From Oscillospiraceae bacterium (GTDB lineage: Bacteria; Bacillota; Clostridia; Oscillospirales; Oscillospiraceae), in the NCBI GenBank assembly GCA_017461585.1, contig JAFTYM010000005.1, positions 27,909 through 91,908 on the forward strand: a DNA stretch of 64,000 nucleotides. The letters are read 5' to 3'. Shown here one piece after another: positions 42,863 to 54,107 of this stretch (the stretch's first letter is position 1; each line of letters starts with the position of its first letter). The position numbers and the translations under genes are program-made. Below the pieces are notes generated by a model. It did not search any database. It worked only from the letters and a program-made list of their open reading frames with translations, and was not told where the DNA came from.

Positions 42863-43891
42863 ATGCTTAGTACACTTAAAACTCTGTGCGCACTTGACGG
42901 CGTAACAGGCAATGAAGATAAAGTAAGAGAATACATCAAGGCTCAGGTAGAGCCTTATGCAGATGAGATCATCACCGACGCGATGGGCAACCTTATCGTT
43001 TTCAAAAAGGGTAAGAAGAGCATCGGCAAGACAGTTATGCTGGCTGCCCACATGGACGAAGTCGGCATTATGGTAACTCATGTTACAGATGATGGATATG
43101 TCAAGTTTGCTGCAGCAGGCGGAATTGACAGACGTGTTCTTATCGGTAAGGAAGTATTTATCGGTGATGACCGTGTATACGGCGTAATCGGCAACAAGGC
43201 TATCCACCTTGTAAAGCCCGAAGAGCGCACAAAGATACCCAAGGTTGACGATATGTATATTGATATCGGTGTAAACACAAAGGAAGATGCTCTTAAGCTG
43301 GTTTCTCTCGGTGACACAGGCGCATTTGACAACAGCGTTTATGAGTACGGCAACGGTATGCTGAAGGCAAAAGCTATAGACGACCGCGTAGGCTGCGCTG
43401 TTATGGTAGAGCTTATTAAGAAAGAACTGCCCATAGACTGCTGGTTTGCCTTTACGGTACAGGAAGAGGTTGGAACCCGCGGTGCTTTCGGTGCTGCTTT
43501 CAGAGTAAAGCCCGATGTATGCCTTGTAGTTGAGGGTACAACAGCTGCAGACCTGCCCTCCGTTCAGGGAGTTAAGAAAGTCTGCGCACCCAAAAAGGGC
43601 GTTGTCATACCCTTTATGGACAGAGGTACTATCTATGACAAGAACTTGTACAAATTCGTAACAAAGCTTGCTGACGATAACGGTATCAAATGGCAGGTAA
43701 AGTCAATGATCGCAGGCGGCACAGACGCTCAGGCTGTCCAGAGATCCAGAGCCGGTGTTCGCACTGTAGGTATTGCCGCTGCTATCCGCAATATCCATTC
43801 GCCCGCAAGCACAGCAAGCATTGAGGATATAAAGGGACTTTACACTCTTGCACAGCGGTTCCTTGAAAATATCGAGGCGGAGCTGAACTGA
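42863..43891 (+). CDS. M42-family metallopeptidase (second copy)
   Basis: A 342-residue paralogue of the preceding protein, with AAHMDEVGIMVTHV, AIDDRVGCAVMVE, TVQEEVGTRGAFGAAF, VVEGTTAADLP and AGGTDAQAVQRSRAG carrying the metal ligands and catalytic Glu pair. It is clearly divergent, and two or more M42 paralogues in one operon could form mixed TET-type dodecamers with different side-chain preference; that is inference. AAGGAGG lies upstream. Its stop shares a base with the next ATG (TGATG). Confidence 0.92.
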   Translation: MLSTLKTLCALDGVTGNEDKVREYIKAQVEPYADEIITDAMGNLIVFKKGKKSIGKTVMLAAHMDEVGIMVTHVTDDGYVKFAAAGGIDRRVLIGKEVFIGDDRVYGVIGNKAIHLVKPEERTKIPKVDDMYIDIGVNTKEDALKLVSLGDTGAFDNSVYEYGNGMLKAKAIDDRVGCAVMVELIKKELPIDCWFAFTVQEEVGTRGAFGAAFRVKPDVCLVVEGTTAADLPSVQGVKKVCAPKKGVVIPFMDRGTIYDKNLYKFVTKLADDNGIKWQVKSMIAGGTDAQAVQRSRAGVRTVGIAAAIRNIHSPASTASIEDIKGLYTLAQRFLENIEAELN

Positions 43892-45144
43892 TGAGCAGAA
43901 TAAACATTTCACCCGAAATACGCGCCATGGCTGCAAAAGCCATGGCGGAGATAGAACCCCAGTTTAAGAAAATTGACGAGATAGCTGAAATCAACACCGA
44001 GAAGGTTTTAGCAGCATTTCGTGAAAACAGAGTATCCGACGGCTGCTTTGCGGGCACAACAGGCTATGGCTATGACGACAAGGGCAGAGATGTGCTGGAT
44101 AATATCTACGCACAGGTTTTCGGAACAGAGGCGGCTTTAGTTCGCATCGGCATCGTAAACGGAACTCATGCTATCACAGCATCTCTTTTTGCCGCGGTCA
44201 GACCCGGAGATACGATGCTGGCTGCAACGGGCATACCCTATGATACGCTGCAGACAGCAATTGGCATATCAGGGGACTATCCCGGCTCTCTTAAATACTA
44301 CGGTGTAAACTACGCACAGGTAGACCTTACAGAAGATGGAAAGCCCGACTATGAGGCTATTGAAAAAGCAGCAGCGGATCCCAAGGTAACTGCCGTTACT
44401 GTTCAGCGCTCCAGAGGTTATTCCTCCCGTGATGCGTTTACGGTTGCCGAAATCGGCAAGATATGCGATATCGTACATAGAGTAAATCCCAAGGCTGCTG
44501 TCATCGTTGACAACTGCTACGGCGAATTTACCGAAACACTTGAGCCTACAGATGTTGGAGCTGACCTTATGGCAGGCTCTCTCATCAAAAACCCCGGTGG
44601 CGGACTTGCCCCCACGGGCGGTTATTTAGCGGGCAGACGCGACCTTATTGAGGCTGCGTCCTACCGCCTTACTTCTCCCGGAATCGGCGGAGAGTGCGGC
44701 GCTACACTTGGCAACAATAGGCTTCTGTATCAGGGATTTTTTATGGCTCCTCACACAACTGCGCAGGCGCTTAAAACTGCGGTTTTCTGCGCAAAGATGA
44801 TGGAACTTATGGGCTATGAATCCTCTCCCAAGTGGGATGCTGTCCGCTCTGATATTGTTCAGACGGTAACATTCAGAGATCCCGATATGCTGGTTAAATT
44901 CTGCCGCGGAATACAGTCCGGTGCGCCTGTAGATTCCTTCGTAACTCCCGAACCCTGGGAGATGCCGGGCTATGACTGTCAGGTGGTCATGGCGGCAGGT
45001 GCTTTTGTACAGGGAAGCACCATGGAACTTTCAGCAGACGGACCCATGAGAGATCCTTATACAGCATACCTTCAGGGAGGTCTTACATTCGAGTCAGGCA
45101 AGCTGGGCGTAATGCTGGCGGCTGAGCTAATGGCTGAAAAATAA
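43891..45144 (+). CDS. Methionine gamma-lyase family PLP protein (aluminium-resistance-protein family)
   Basis: A 417-residue pyridoxal-phosphate protein of the Cys/Met-metabolism fold. ENRVSDGCFAGTTGYGYDDKGRD, VRIGIVNGTHAI, VDNCYGEFTETLEP and the PLP-lysine region AGSLIKNPGGGLAPTGGY identify the PF06838 group, often annotated aluminum resistance protein, which lies near hfq and miaA in many Firmicutes. Its true substrate is unresolved; a C-S lyase role on methionine or cystathionine-like compounds is expected. It is translationally coupled to the M42 gene upstream. Confidence 0.9.
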   Translation: MSRINISPEIRAMAAKAMAEIEPQFKKIDEIAEINTEKVLAAFRENRVSDGCFAGTTGYGYDDKGRDVLDNIYAQVFGTEAALVRIGIVNGTHAITASLFAAVRPGDTMLAATGIPYDTLQTAIGISGDYPGSLKYYGVNYAQVDLTEDGKPDYEAIEKAAADPKVTAVTVQRSRGYSSRDAFTVAEIGKICDIVHRVNPKAAVIVDNCYGEFTETLEPTDVGADLMAGSLIKNPGGGLAPTGGYLAGRRDLIEAASYRLTSPGIGGECGATLGNNRLLYQGFFMAPHTTAQALKTAVFCAKMMELMGYESSPKWDAVRSDIVQTVTFRDPDMLVKFCRGIQSGAPVDSFVTPEPWEMPGYDCQVVMAAGAFVQGSTMELSADGPMRDPYTAYLQGGLTFESGKLGVMLAAELMAEK

Positions 45145-45187
45145 ATAATGAGTTTTACGCATAAAGTTTACTTAAGAGGTGAGCTTT

Positions 45188-45868
45188 ATGTGGAAAAGAA
45201 AACTTGATCGGTTTTTAAGACGTTTACAGGTAAGATTTCGGCACATGCCGAAGGGAAAATATATACTTACAAAGGTGCTTGTTGTATTGCTTGTTTTAAC
45301 CGCAGCGTTTGCTGTTATCATGGCAGAGCTTGAGCCTGCTCTTGAGAAAATGGCGGCAATTATGATAAGCAATGATGTGACGGAGTATTTAAACGACGCT
45401 GTTGCCGAAACGGTAAAGGACGGAGAGTTCCGTTACGGTGATTTGGTAACCATAGAGCGCGACTCAAACGGTGATGTGGCGGCAATATCGTCCAACATGG
45501 CGAGGATAAATCTTCTGCAGACGGAGATAGCGTCATACGTTATGGAAAAGCTGTCAGACCGGATGAAAACATCCATCAAGATACCTTTCGGAAATCTTGT
45601 GGGCGGCACAATAATGTCTGGCAGAGGACCCGATATACCTGTGAGGATACTGTCCGTGTCAAATTTCTATACCGATTTTTCCAATGACTTTACAGAGGCA
45701 GGGATAAATCAGACACGGCACAGGATAATAATCGATTTTGAAGTTGAGATAGATATGCTTATACCGGGCGGAACTGTGAGAGAATCCATTGACGCCTCGG
45801 TTGTTGTTGCCGAAACCGTTATAGTGGGCGATGTGCCGAATACTTTTACGGAATTTTCGGCAAGATAA
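45188..45868 (+). CDS. yunB: Sporulation protein YunB
   Basis: A 226-residue protein with a basic N terminus, one membrane helix (about 30-48, LTKVLVVLLVLTAAFAVIMAEL) and an extracytoplasmic YunB domain: NDAVAETVKDGEFRYGDLVTIERDSNGDVAAISSNM, IPFGNLVGGTIMSGRGPDIPVR and DFEVEIDMLIPGG. YunB is a sigma-E-dependent sporulation protein needed for normal spore formation in Bacillus. AGAGGTGA precedes ATG 45188; the GTG at 45179 overlaps it. Its sigE relation fits the sigE gene in this window. Confidence 0.9.
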   Translation: MWKRKLDRFLRRLQVRFRHMPKGKYILTKVLVVLLVLTAAFAVIMAELEPALEKMAAIMISNDVTEYLNDAVAETVKDGEFRYGDLVTIERDSNGDVAAISSNMARINLLQTEIASYVMEKLSDRMKTSIKIPFGNLVGGTIMSGRGPDIPVRILSVSNFYTDFSNDFTEAGINQTRHRIIIDFEVEIDMLIPGGTVRESIDASVVVAETVIVGDVPNTFTEFSAR

Positions 45869-45883
45869 AGGAGTGAATTACCA

Positions 45884-47101
45884 ATGAAAACATACGGAAA
45901 ATCACACAAACTTGATAATGTTTGTTATGACATCAGAGGTCCTGTATTAGACGAAGCAACACGCATGGAAGCTTTGGGAATGGACATTCTCAAGCTGAAT
46001 ATAGGTAATCCCTATCCCTTCGGATTTATGGCTCCTGATGAGATAGTTGTTGACATGATTTACAATCTGCGCAAGACAGAAGGTTATTCCGACTCCAAGG
46101 GCCTTTTCTCTGCCCGTAAGGCTATCATGCAGTACTGTCAGGTAAAGGGAATTCCCAATGTAGGCATCAATGATATCTATACAGGCAACGGTGCCAGCGA
46201 GCTTATAACAATGTCCATGCAGGGACTTCTGGATAACGGCGACGAGATACTTGTTCCCGCACCCGACTATCCTCTGTGGACAGCTTCCGTTACTCTTGCA
46301 GGCGGCACGGCTGTGCATTACATCTGCGACGAGCAGAGCGACTGGTATCCTGACCTTGAGGATATGAGAAGCAAGATTACAGACAAGACAAAGGGTATAG
46401 TTGTAATCAACCCCAATAATCCCACAGGCGCTCTGTATCCCAGAGAGATCCTTGAGGGGATAGTTGAGATAGCAAGAGAACATCAGCTCATCCTCTTCGC
46501 TGACGAGATATACGACAGACTTGTTTTGGAGGGAGAGCATATCGCTCTTGCATCCCTTGCTCCCGATCTTTTGACGGTTTGCATAAACGGACTTTCCAAG
46601 TCTCACCGTGTAGCTGGCTACCGCAGCGGCTGGATGTGTCTTGCAGGTAACAAAAAGCACGTTCAGGGATATATTGAGGGCCTTAACCTTCTGTCATCCA
46701 TGCGCCTTTGCTCCAATGTACCTGCACAGAGCATAATTCAGACAGCTCTCGGTGGATATCAGTCTGCAAATGAGCTGCTTTTACCCGGCGGAAGACTTTA
46801 TGAGCAGAGAGATTACATCTACAAGGCACTTAATGATATTCCCGGTATTTCCGCAGTAAAGCCCAAGGCAGCGTTCTATATCTTCCCCAAGCTGGATGTT
46901 GAAAAGTTCAATATTTTTGACGATGAGCAGTTTGCACTTGACCTGCTGCGTCAGAAGAAGATTCTCATCACCTGCGGTACAGGCTTTAACTGGCACAAAC
47001 CCGACCATTTCCGTGTCGTTTACCTACCCGAAATGCGTATTCTCGAGGAAGCTGTGGGCAAGCTTGAGGAATTCCTTTCCACATATAAGCAGAAAAAATA
47101 A
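45884..47101 (+). CDS. Class I/II PLP-dependent aminotransferase (alanine-aminotransferase-like)
   Basis: A 405-residue fold-type I aminotransferase. NIGNPYPFGFMAPDEI, YTGNGASELITM, VPAPDYPLW, VINPNNPTGALYP, FADEIYDRLV and the PLP lysine region INGLSKSHRVAGYRSGWM match the AlaA/AlaT group that converts pyruvate and glutamate to alanine. Substrate range cannot be fixed from sequence. AAAGGAG precedes the ATG; ligA follows 15 bases downstream. Confidence 0.92.
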   Translation: MKTYGKSHKLDNVCYDIRGPVLDEATRMEALGMDILKLNIGNPYPFGFMAPDEIVVDMIYNLRKTEGYSDSKGLFSARKAIMQYCQVKGIPNVGINDIYTGNGASELITMSMQGLLDNGDEILVPAPDYPLWTASVTLAGGTAVHYICDEQSDWYPDLEDMRSKITDKTKGIVVINPNNPTGALYPREILEGIVEIAREHQLILFADEIYDRLVLEGEHIALASLAPDLLTVCINGLSKSHRVAGYRSGWMCLAGNKKHVQGYIEGLNLLSSMRLCSNVPAQSIIQTALGGYQSANELLLPGGRLYEQRDYIYKALNDIPGISAVKPKAAFYIFPKLDVEKFNIFDDEQFALDLLRQKKILITCGTGFNWHKPDHFRVVYLPEMRILEEAVGKLEEFLSTYKQKK

Positions 47102-49090
<1,989 letters not shown>

Positions 49091-49113
49091 GGCATCGCCC
49101 GGAGGTAATACAA

Positions 49114-50982
49114 ATGAAAAAAACAGCTATTTTTCAGCCCCTTAAGGTAGGCCCCATTACACTTAAAAACAGAATTGAAGTAGCGCCTGCCGCACCTTTT
49201 CTCGCAGGACCTGACAGCGCGGTTTCCCGTGAGTTTTTTGAGTATACCTGCAACCTGGCAAAATCAGGAGCAGGTGTTGTAACCATCGGTGTAACATCTG
49301 TAGATCCCGGCCCGGGAGGGCGTACGCTTACACTTGCAAATCCCATGTGGATTTCTTACCTTGCGGACATAGCAGAGGGCATCAAGCGCTACGGCGCAGC
49401 GGCAAGCATCGAGATGGTGCACTCCCGCTATATGCTGTCTGACCCCATGAAGGTCGTTAACGAGACCACAACAGAAGAGGTGGAAGAGGTAATTGCCTGC
49501 TTTGCAAGAGCTGCTGCACTCGCCATGAACGCAGGTTTTGACATGGTGCTTATCCACGGCGGACACGGCAACGTTCCCTCTATGTTCTTTAATAAAAAGT
49601 TCAACCACAGAACTGACCGCTTCGGAGACAGAAACCGGTTCGGAATCGAGCTGTGCAAGGCTGTACGCGAGGCAACAAAGGGCAAAATCGCTATTGAATA
49701 CCGCATCAGCGCAGAAGAGATTCTGCCCGACATGACAACACTCGAGGAAACACTTGAGTATGCGAAGGTCATCGAGCCCTATATTGACATGCTCCATGTT
49801 TCCCGCGGACTTTTGGAAGAGGACAGCCTGCTGCCCGTTATCAATGCTCCTGTTTATCTGCCACGCGGTGCGAACATTCCTTACGCAAAGAAGTTTAAGG
49901 AAATTCTTAATATACCCGTAAACGTAGTCGGCAGCATGAACCTTGACCTTGCGGAAGAGGCAATAGAGCGCGGCGACGTTGACATGGCTGCTATGATAAG
50001 AACAATTTACGCTGACACAGGCTGTGTTGAAAAGGCACGAAAGGGTAAGGATGATGATATCCGTCCCTGCATCCGCTGCAACACATGTATTTCCCGTACA
50101 CACTCCATGTTCAAGACCGTAAGATGCGCTGTCAACCCCCTTATCGGCCGTGAGACATGGTATAACATGGATGTTCCCGCAAGAAAGGCAAAGTAAGTCG
50201 TTATTATCGGCGGCGGCCCTGCAGGTTTAGAGGCTGCACGCATTTGCGCAGACCGTGGACACACCGTAACTCTCTTTGAAAAGGAAGAGGTAATGGGCGG
50301 TAAGTTCCGTATGGCTTGCGCTGCAGAGTTTAAGGCTGAGATGAAGAAGTACCTTGACTGGTCAATCCGCACAGCAACCGAGCACCAAAATGTAACCGTA
50401 AAGCTGGGTGTTGAGGCAACTGTAGATGCTGTAAAGGCAGAAAATCCCGATGCGATCATCATCGCAGCAGGTGCAGACCCCATTAAGCCTCCCTTTACAG
50501 CTCTGGGAACAGACAAGCTTGTATGGGTCGGAGATGCTGAGGACGGCACAGTACCTCTCGGTGAGCACATCGCAGTTTGCGGCGGCGGTGTAACAGGTAT
50601 GGAGTTTGCTCTGTCCATGATCCGCATGGGCAAAAAGGTAACGATCGTTGACCTGCTGCCCGAAAATGAGCTTGGCGCAGGCGGCTCTCCCATCAACCTT
50701 ATTTGCCTTAAAGACCTTCTCAAAGAGGGCGGCGTAGAATTTATCTGCGAGGCACGCATTGAGGATATCGACGAGGGCGGCATACATATTCTTAAAAACG
50801 GCGAGAAGGCAACTGTTAAGTGCGACACAGCAGTCCTCTCTCTCGGTTTCCGTCCCGATGCAAAACTGGCTGCAATGTTCAGCGAAATTTGCGACGATGT
50901 ATATGTTGTCGGCGATGCTAAAAAGCCCGGCAACGTCTGGAATGCAAACACAACAGCATTTGACGCTGCAATGATGATATAA
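49114..50982 (+). pseudogene. NADH:flavin oxidoreductase (2-enoate reductase/BaiCD-type) with in-frame TAA
   Basis: Two consecutive segments in the same frame, 360 and 261 codons, are separated only by TAA at 50194-50196. The first has the old-yellow-enzyme TIM barrel (PLKVGPITLKNRIEVAPA, MVLIHGGHGNVPSMFF, FNHRTDRFGD) and the iron-sulfur cysteines (CIRCNTC, then RCAVNP). The second starts directly with the FAD motif VVIIGGGPAGLEAA and has a NAD motif (VCGGGVTGMEFA) and YVVGDA. Together they make a normal-length reductase of enoates or enoyl-steroid type substrates. As read, only the barrel half is made unless the stop is read through; the second half has no early start with a ribosome binding site. 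Sequencing error, recent mutation and readthrough are all possible. Confidence 0.85.
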
Positions 50983-50986
50983 ACAG

Positions 50987-51017
50987 AAGGTGCACTCATT
51001 TTTTTTGAGTGCACCTT
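50987..51017 (+). terminator. Intrinsic terminator after the flavin oxidoreductase gene
   Basis: AAGGTGCACTCA pairs with TGAGTGCACCTT around a T-rich loop. Confidence 0.85.
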
Positions 51018-51047
51018 TAACCAATTTAAAATTTGGGAGAGGCAGAT

Positions 51048-52280
51048 ATGGGATTGTTTTCGATATTTAAGAAAAAGAAAAAACAGCCGGAAAATACTGT
51101 TCGCGCTCTGGGTATGAATGTTCCGCTGTACAGAGGTGAGGAGAACCTGCCCGAAGACATAAATGAGCTGTGGAAAATGGCGGTATATTACGGTAACGAA
51201 AAATGTGATGATAATAATAAACAGCAGATACGCAAAAAGGTTATCAAAAAAGCGGATGATCTTGTAAAAGCTGGAAGGGCAGAGGATCCCGGTTGGGTCA
51301 AAAGCGGTATGGTGTATGAGTTTGGTACCGTAGAGGAGATCGTACAGTTTGAGTTTGACCGTTTTATGCAAAAGCTCAGAAACTGCCCTGTGACAGAACA
51401 GGACAGAGAAAAGCGGGATAATGCCCACCGTGATGATCCGAAAAACGGCTGGTATGCGCTTATTGACGGAACCATGCTGAACTGCAGCGTAAACTGGCAG
51501 AACTTTACATATTGGGAAAATGATGAAGGCAATCCGAAAAGGATTCAGGACAAGCGTTTTGTACAGATTTTTGAGAGTCACATGGAAGAGATAATTGATA
51601 TCGTGTGGGATATCGTAGAGACAGAGCGACAGCCGGGATGCTTTACACGCTTTGGATATCATATGTACAAAGATCTTGTACAGTTTTACACAGTAGATGC
51701 CCTGAAGGGAAGACGTTTTACCTTCAGCGTCTGGGATAAGAGTGACAAGTATGCAAGAAGCGCCGGATATGTACACGACATGGAGGATATCGCAAGAGAA
51801 AAGGATATTCAGACATATAATGAGCTTAAAGCAGAAGCGGATGCGGGTATGCACAGCATAGAAAAGCAGGCTCTTGTTGATGCTTATAATGCGTATGTCA
51901 GCAGGCGCAAAACTGAACCTTGCAATAACGCAGAGAAGAAAAAGGTAACAGAAACAAAAACAAAAACATCCGAGCCTTATAAAGCGCCAAGAATTTCTGC
52001 AAACAGCGGTGTGCGTATGGTGATAGTTTCAAACAGAACCATGGACAACATGTTTAACAAAACGGAAGTACATCTTGAACGTGGTACGATACGCGACAAG
52101 GATACGCTGTACAACGAAAAAACAGGCAAGGAAATCCGTATGTTCGCGCCTTTTGTAGTGGAGGATATTGATGGCTTTACTGAGAAAAAGACAGAGGTCA
52201 CGGGAAGTGCTGTCTTTACATACTATCCTCATTTCACAAATGCAAACTTTGATGTCGGTGATGTGTTTATAAGCAAATAG
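51048..52280 (+). CDS. Hypothetical protein
   Basis: A 410-residue, charged, soluble protein with no signal peptide or membrane helix. It begins MGLFSIFKKKKKQPEN; the middle region is rich in Trp and Tyr (WYALIDGTMLNCSVNWQNFTYW, DIVWDIVETERQPGCF), and a lysine/threonine-rich linker near residues 290-315 separates a beta-rich C-terminal part (VRMVIVSNRTMDNMFNKTEVHLERG). I recognise no family. GGGAGAGG precedes ATG 51048 by five bases. It is a single gene between two terminators or promoters. Confidence 0.75.
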   Translation: MGLFSIFKKKKKQPENTVRALGMNVPLYRGEENLPEDINELWKMAVYYGNEKCDDNNKQQIRKKVIKKADDLVKAGRAEDPGWVKSGMVYEFGTVEEIVQFEFDRFMQKLRNCPVTEQDREKRDNAHRDDPKNGWYALIDGTMLNCSVNWQNFTYWENDEGNPKRIQDKRFVQIFESHMEEIIDIVWDIVETERQPGCFTRFGYHMYKDLVQFYTVDALKGRRFTFSVWDKSDKYARSAGYVHDMEDIAREKDIQTYNELKAEADAGMHSIEKQALVDAYNAYVSRRKTEPCNNAEKKKVTETKTKTSEPYKAPRISANSGVRMVIVSNRTMDNMFNKTEVHLERGTIRDKDTLYNEKTGKEIRMFAPFVVEDIDGFTEKKTEVTGSAVFTYYPHFTNANFDVGDVFISK

Positions 52281-52283
52281 GGC

Positions 52284-52312
52284 TTGCCTTTATCGATGTA
52301 ATGTAGTAAAAT
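52284..52312 (+). promoter_or_regulatory. Candidate promoter of azlCD
   Basis: TTGCCT (52284-52289), 17-base spacer, TAAAAT (52307-52312). Confidence 0.5.
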
Positions 52313-52345
52313 GTCTCAACGCGTAAGACAAAAGAGGCGGTTTCC

Positions 52346-53065
52346 ATGAATGAAAAAAACAGTTTTTCCAAAGGCATAGTTGACGGTCTGCCGATCTGTT
52401 TCGGATACTTATCAGTGTCCTTTGCTTTTGGTATTTTTGCAACACAAAGCGGCCTTACAATATTTGAAGCGCTGCTCCTTTCCATGACAAATGTCACATC
52501 TGCAGGACAGTTTGCCGCTGTGCCCATTATCGTTTCGGGCGGAGCGCTTATAGAGCTTGCGATTGCCCAGCTTGTTATAAACCTGCGATATGCCCTTATG
52601 TCCATATCCCTGTCCCAGAAACTGGGCGACAGCGTGCGCCTGCCGGACAGATTTGTAATAGCCTTTGTAAATACTGACGAGGTTTTTGCGGTGGCATCAG
52701 GCAGCGACAGACCGGTTGGACGAAAATATCTTTACGGTCTTATCTTAACGCCATATCTTGGTTGGAGCATCGGAACACTTATCGGTGCAGGTGCGGGAAA
52801 CATCCTGCCTGCATCCGTGGTTTCCGCGCTGGGACTTGCGATTTACGGAATGTTTATCGCCATAGTCGTACCCGATATGAAGAAAGAAAAACCCGTTGCA
52901 CTTTGTGTGGTAATTGCGGTTGTTCTCAGCTGCGCATTTGAATATCTGCCGTTTTTACAGGCAGTGCCCGACGGATTTGTCATTATAATTTGCGCTGCCG
53001 TATCCAGTGCCCTTATGGCGGCATTAAAGCCTATTCCTGTACAGGAGGTGGCTGCAAATGACTAA
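52346..53065 (+). CDS. azlC: AzlC-family branched-chain amino acid exporter subunit
   Basis: A 239-residue integral membrane protein with the AzlC pattern: GLPICFGYLSVSFAFGIFATQSGLTIFEALLLSMTNVTSAGQF, LVINLRYALMSISLSQ and FVNTDEVFAVAS. AzlC is the large subunit of a branched-chain amino acid or analogue efflux pump, paired with AzlD. GAGGCGG precedes the ATG, and its end overlaps azlD by 8 bases. Export substrate is inferred from the family. Confidence 0.93.
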   Translation: MNEKNSFSKGIVDGLPICFGYLSVSFAFGIFATQSGLTIFEALLLSMTNVTSAGQFAAVPIIVSGGALIELAIAQLVINLRYALMSISLSQKLGDSVRLPDRFVIAFVNTDEVFAVASGSDRPVGRKYLYGLILTPYLGWSIGTLIGAGAGNILPASVVSALGLAIYGMFIAIVVPDMKKEKPVALCVVIAVVLSCAFEYLPFLQAVPDGFVIIICAAVSSALMAALKPIPVQEVAAND

Positions 53066-53369
53066 GTTTTGGGTATATCTTATCGTTATGGCAGGCGTCA
53101 CATATCTTGTCCGCATGGTGCCGCTGGTGCTGGTGAAAAAGAAGATAACAAACAGGTTTATTCTGTCATTTCTTCACTATCTGCCTTATGCGGTGCTTAG
53201 TGCCATGACTATTCCTGCTGTGTTTTATGCGACGAACTACGGTGCTTCGGCGGCTATTGGCTTTGTGGTTGCCGTGATACTGGCATATTTCGGAAAGAGT
53301 CTTGTAACAGTTGCGGCTTTTTCCTGCGTTGCAGTATTCCTTGCGGAACTTGTAATTAAGTTTATATGA
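53058..53369 (+). CDS. azlD: AzlD-family branched-chain amino acid exporter subunit
   Basis: A 103-residue protein with three to four membrane helices, matching AzlD (YLVRMVPLVLVKKKITNRFILSFLHYLPYAVLSAMTIPAVFYA). It overlaps azlC by 8 bases and has AGGAGGTGG upstream. Small subunit of the same exporter. Confidence 0.92.
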   Translation: MTKFWVYLIVMAGVTYLVRMVPLVLVKKKITNRFILSFLHYLPYAVLSAMTIPAVFYATNYGASAAIGFVVAVILAYFGKSLVTVAAFSCVAVFLAELVIKFI

Positions 53370-53371
53370 TT

Positions 53372-53402
53372 AAACGGCTCTGCTTTTGCAGAGCCGTTTT
53401 TG
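53372..53402 (+). terminator. Intrinsic terminator of azlCD
   Basis: AAACGGCTCTGC (53372-53383) pairs with GCAGAGCCGTTT (53388-53399), loop TTTT, then TT. Confidence 0.9.
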
Positions 53403-53416
53403 CTGACAAAATATGC

Positions 53417-53445
53417 TTGATTTAAATCTGAGATTATAGTAAAAT
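53417..53445 (+). promoter_or_regulatory. Promoter upstream of the truncated tRNA-Leu copy
   Basis: TTGATT (53417-53422), 17-base spacer, TAAAAT (53440-53445), about 22 bases before the tRNA 5' end. It is placed as the native tRNA-Leu promoter would be; now it first reads the tRNA fragment and the cargo gene. Confidence 0.55.
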
Positions 53446-53467
53446 AATTTGGCAATTAAAAACTTGC

Positions 53468-53506
53468 GCGCCTGTGATGGAATTGGTAGACATGCGAGAT
53501 TTAGGT
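53468..53506 (+). repeat. Duplicated 5' half of tRNA-Leu (39-nt direct repeat)
   Basis: These 39 bases are identical to nucleotides 1-39 of the intact tRNA-Leu at 54108-54146, starting exactly at the mature 5' end and ending at the 3' side of the anticodon loop. The sequence then diverges (CGTGTCACC against TCTCGTGCC), so no tRNA can form. The two copies are 640 bases apart and bracket the cargo gene. Confidence 0.95.
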
Positions 53507-53542
53507 CGTGTCACCTTGGTGTAGGATTTTCGGAGAAATGAT

Positions 53543-54064
53543 ATGAAAATGAATGAAAAAACGAAAAAGACATTGACCATGATAGGTGCAATCATATTTG
53601 TTGTGGTTGTGGGTGCATGGATCATACTTGGCGGCACTGATCACATCGAGGATACCAACGGTTCGGAGAATTTCTCCCTGCAAACGATTACCAACCAGGA
53701 TATCGTGGGCATGAGCACCGGCTCCATCGGCGGTCCCACCATTTCCAGAAGTACGCTCACGGGCGATACGGTCGAGTTTTCGGCGGAGAAGTTTACGGGC
53801 GTGTATGAGATCTTATACGACAACTTTATCGGCAAATCCGATTTTGTAGTGGATCTGACCGCGTATGAGATATATGGAGGCAACTTCGAATTGGTGGTTG
53901 TCCATAATGATGAGATCGTGGCGGTTCTGGAGCCGGGATTGTTTGTGAATTACCGTCTTGAGGATATTACCGGATACGTTTCTTTGAGAATTGCCGGAGA
54001 AAGCGCATCTTTCAGCTTCAGCATGACAGAACTGGAATATGATTATCACAGTCATGCAGAATAA
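53543..54064 (+). CDS. Signal-anchored protein of unknown function between tRNA-Leu repeats
   Basis: A 173-residue protein with an N-terminal membrane helix (about 9-29, LTMIGAIIFVVVVGAWIILGG) and an extracytoplasmic beta-rich domain (EFSAEKFTGVYEILYDNFIGKSDFVVDLTAYEIYGGNFELVVVHNDEIVAVL), ending DYHSHAE. No family recognised. GGAG lies seven bases before the ATG. Codon choice (many ACG, GTC, TCG, GCG, ACC) differs from the neighbours, which suggests separate origin. It fills the space between the tRNA-Leu fragment and the intact tRNA, and its message would begin with the tRNA half. Confidence 0.75.
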   Translation: MKMNEKTKKTLTMIGAIIFVVVVGAWIILGGTDHIEDTNGSENFSLQTITNQDIVGMSTGSIGGPTISRSTLTGDTVEFSAEKFTGVYEILYDNFIGKSDFVVDLTAYEIYGGNFELVVVHNDEIVAVLEPGLFVNYRLEDITGYVSLRIAGESASFSFSMTELEYDYHSHAE

Positions 54065-54074
54065 GTAATAAAAT

Positions 54075-54100
54075 AACAGCCGGGATCTAACTTGGCTGTT
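54075..54100 (+). terminator. Weak hairpin between cargo gene and tRNA-Leu
   Basis: AACAGCC pairs with GGCTGTT over a 12-base loop, followed by CATATTT. Seven-bp stem and poor T run; it may act as terminator or as a processing site before the tRNA. Confidence 0.5.
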
Positions 54101-54107
54101 CATATTT

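Noticed and set aside
50194-50196. Programmed recoding (pyrrolysine or selenocysteine) at the in-frame stop
   Set aside because: The codon is TAA; pyrrolysine uses TAG and selenocysteine uses TGA, and no recoding hairpin is evident.
50007-51854. A 615-codon open frame on the minus strand
   Set aside because: Antisense to the flavin oxidoreductase and the hypothetical gene at 51048; it spans the terminator and has no protein-like motifs.
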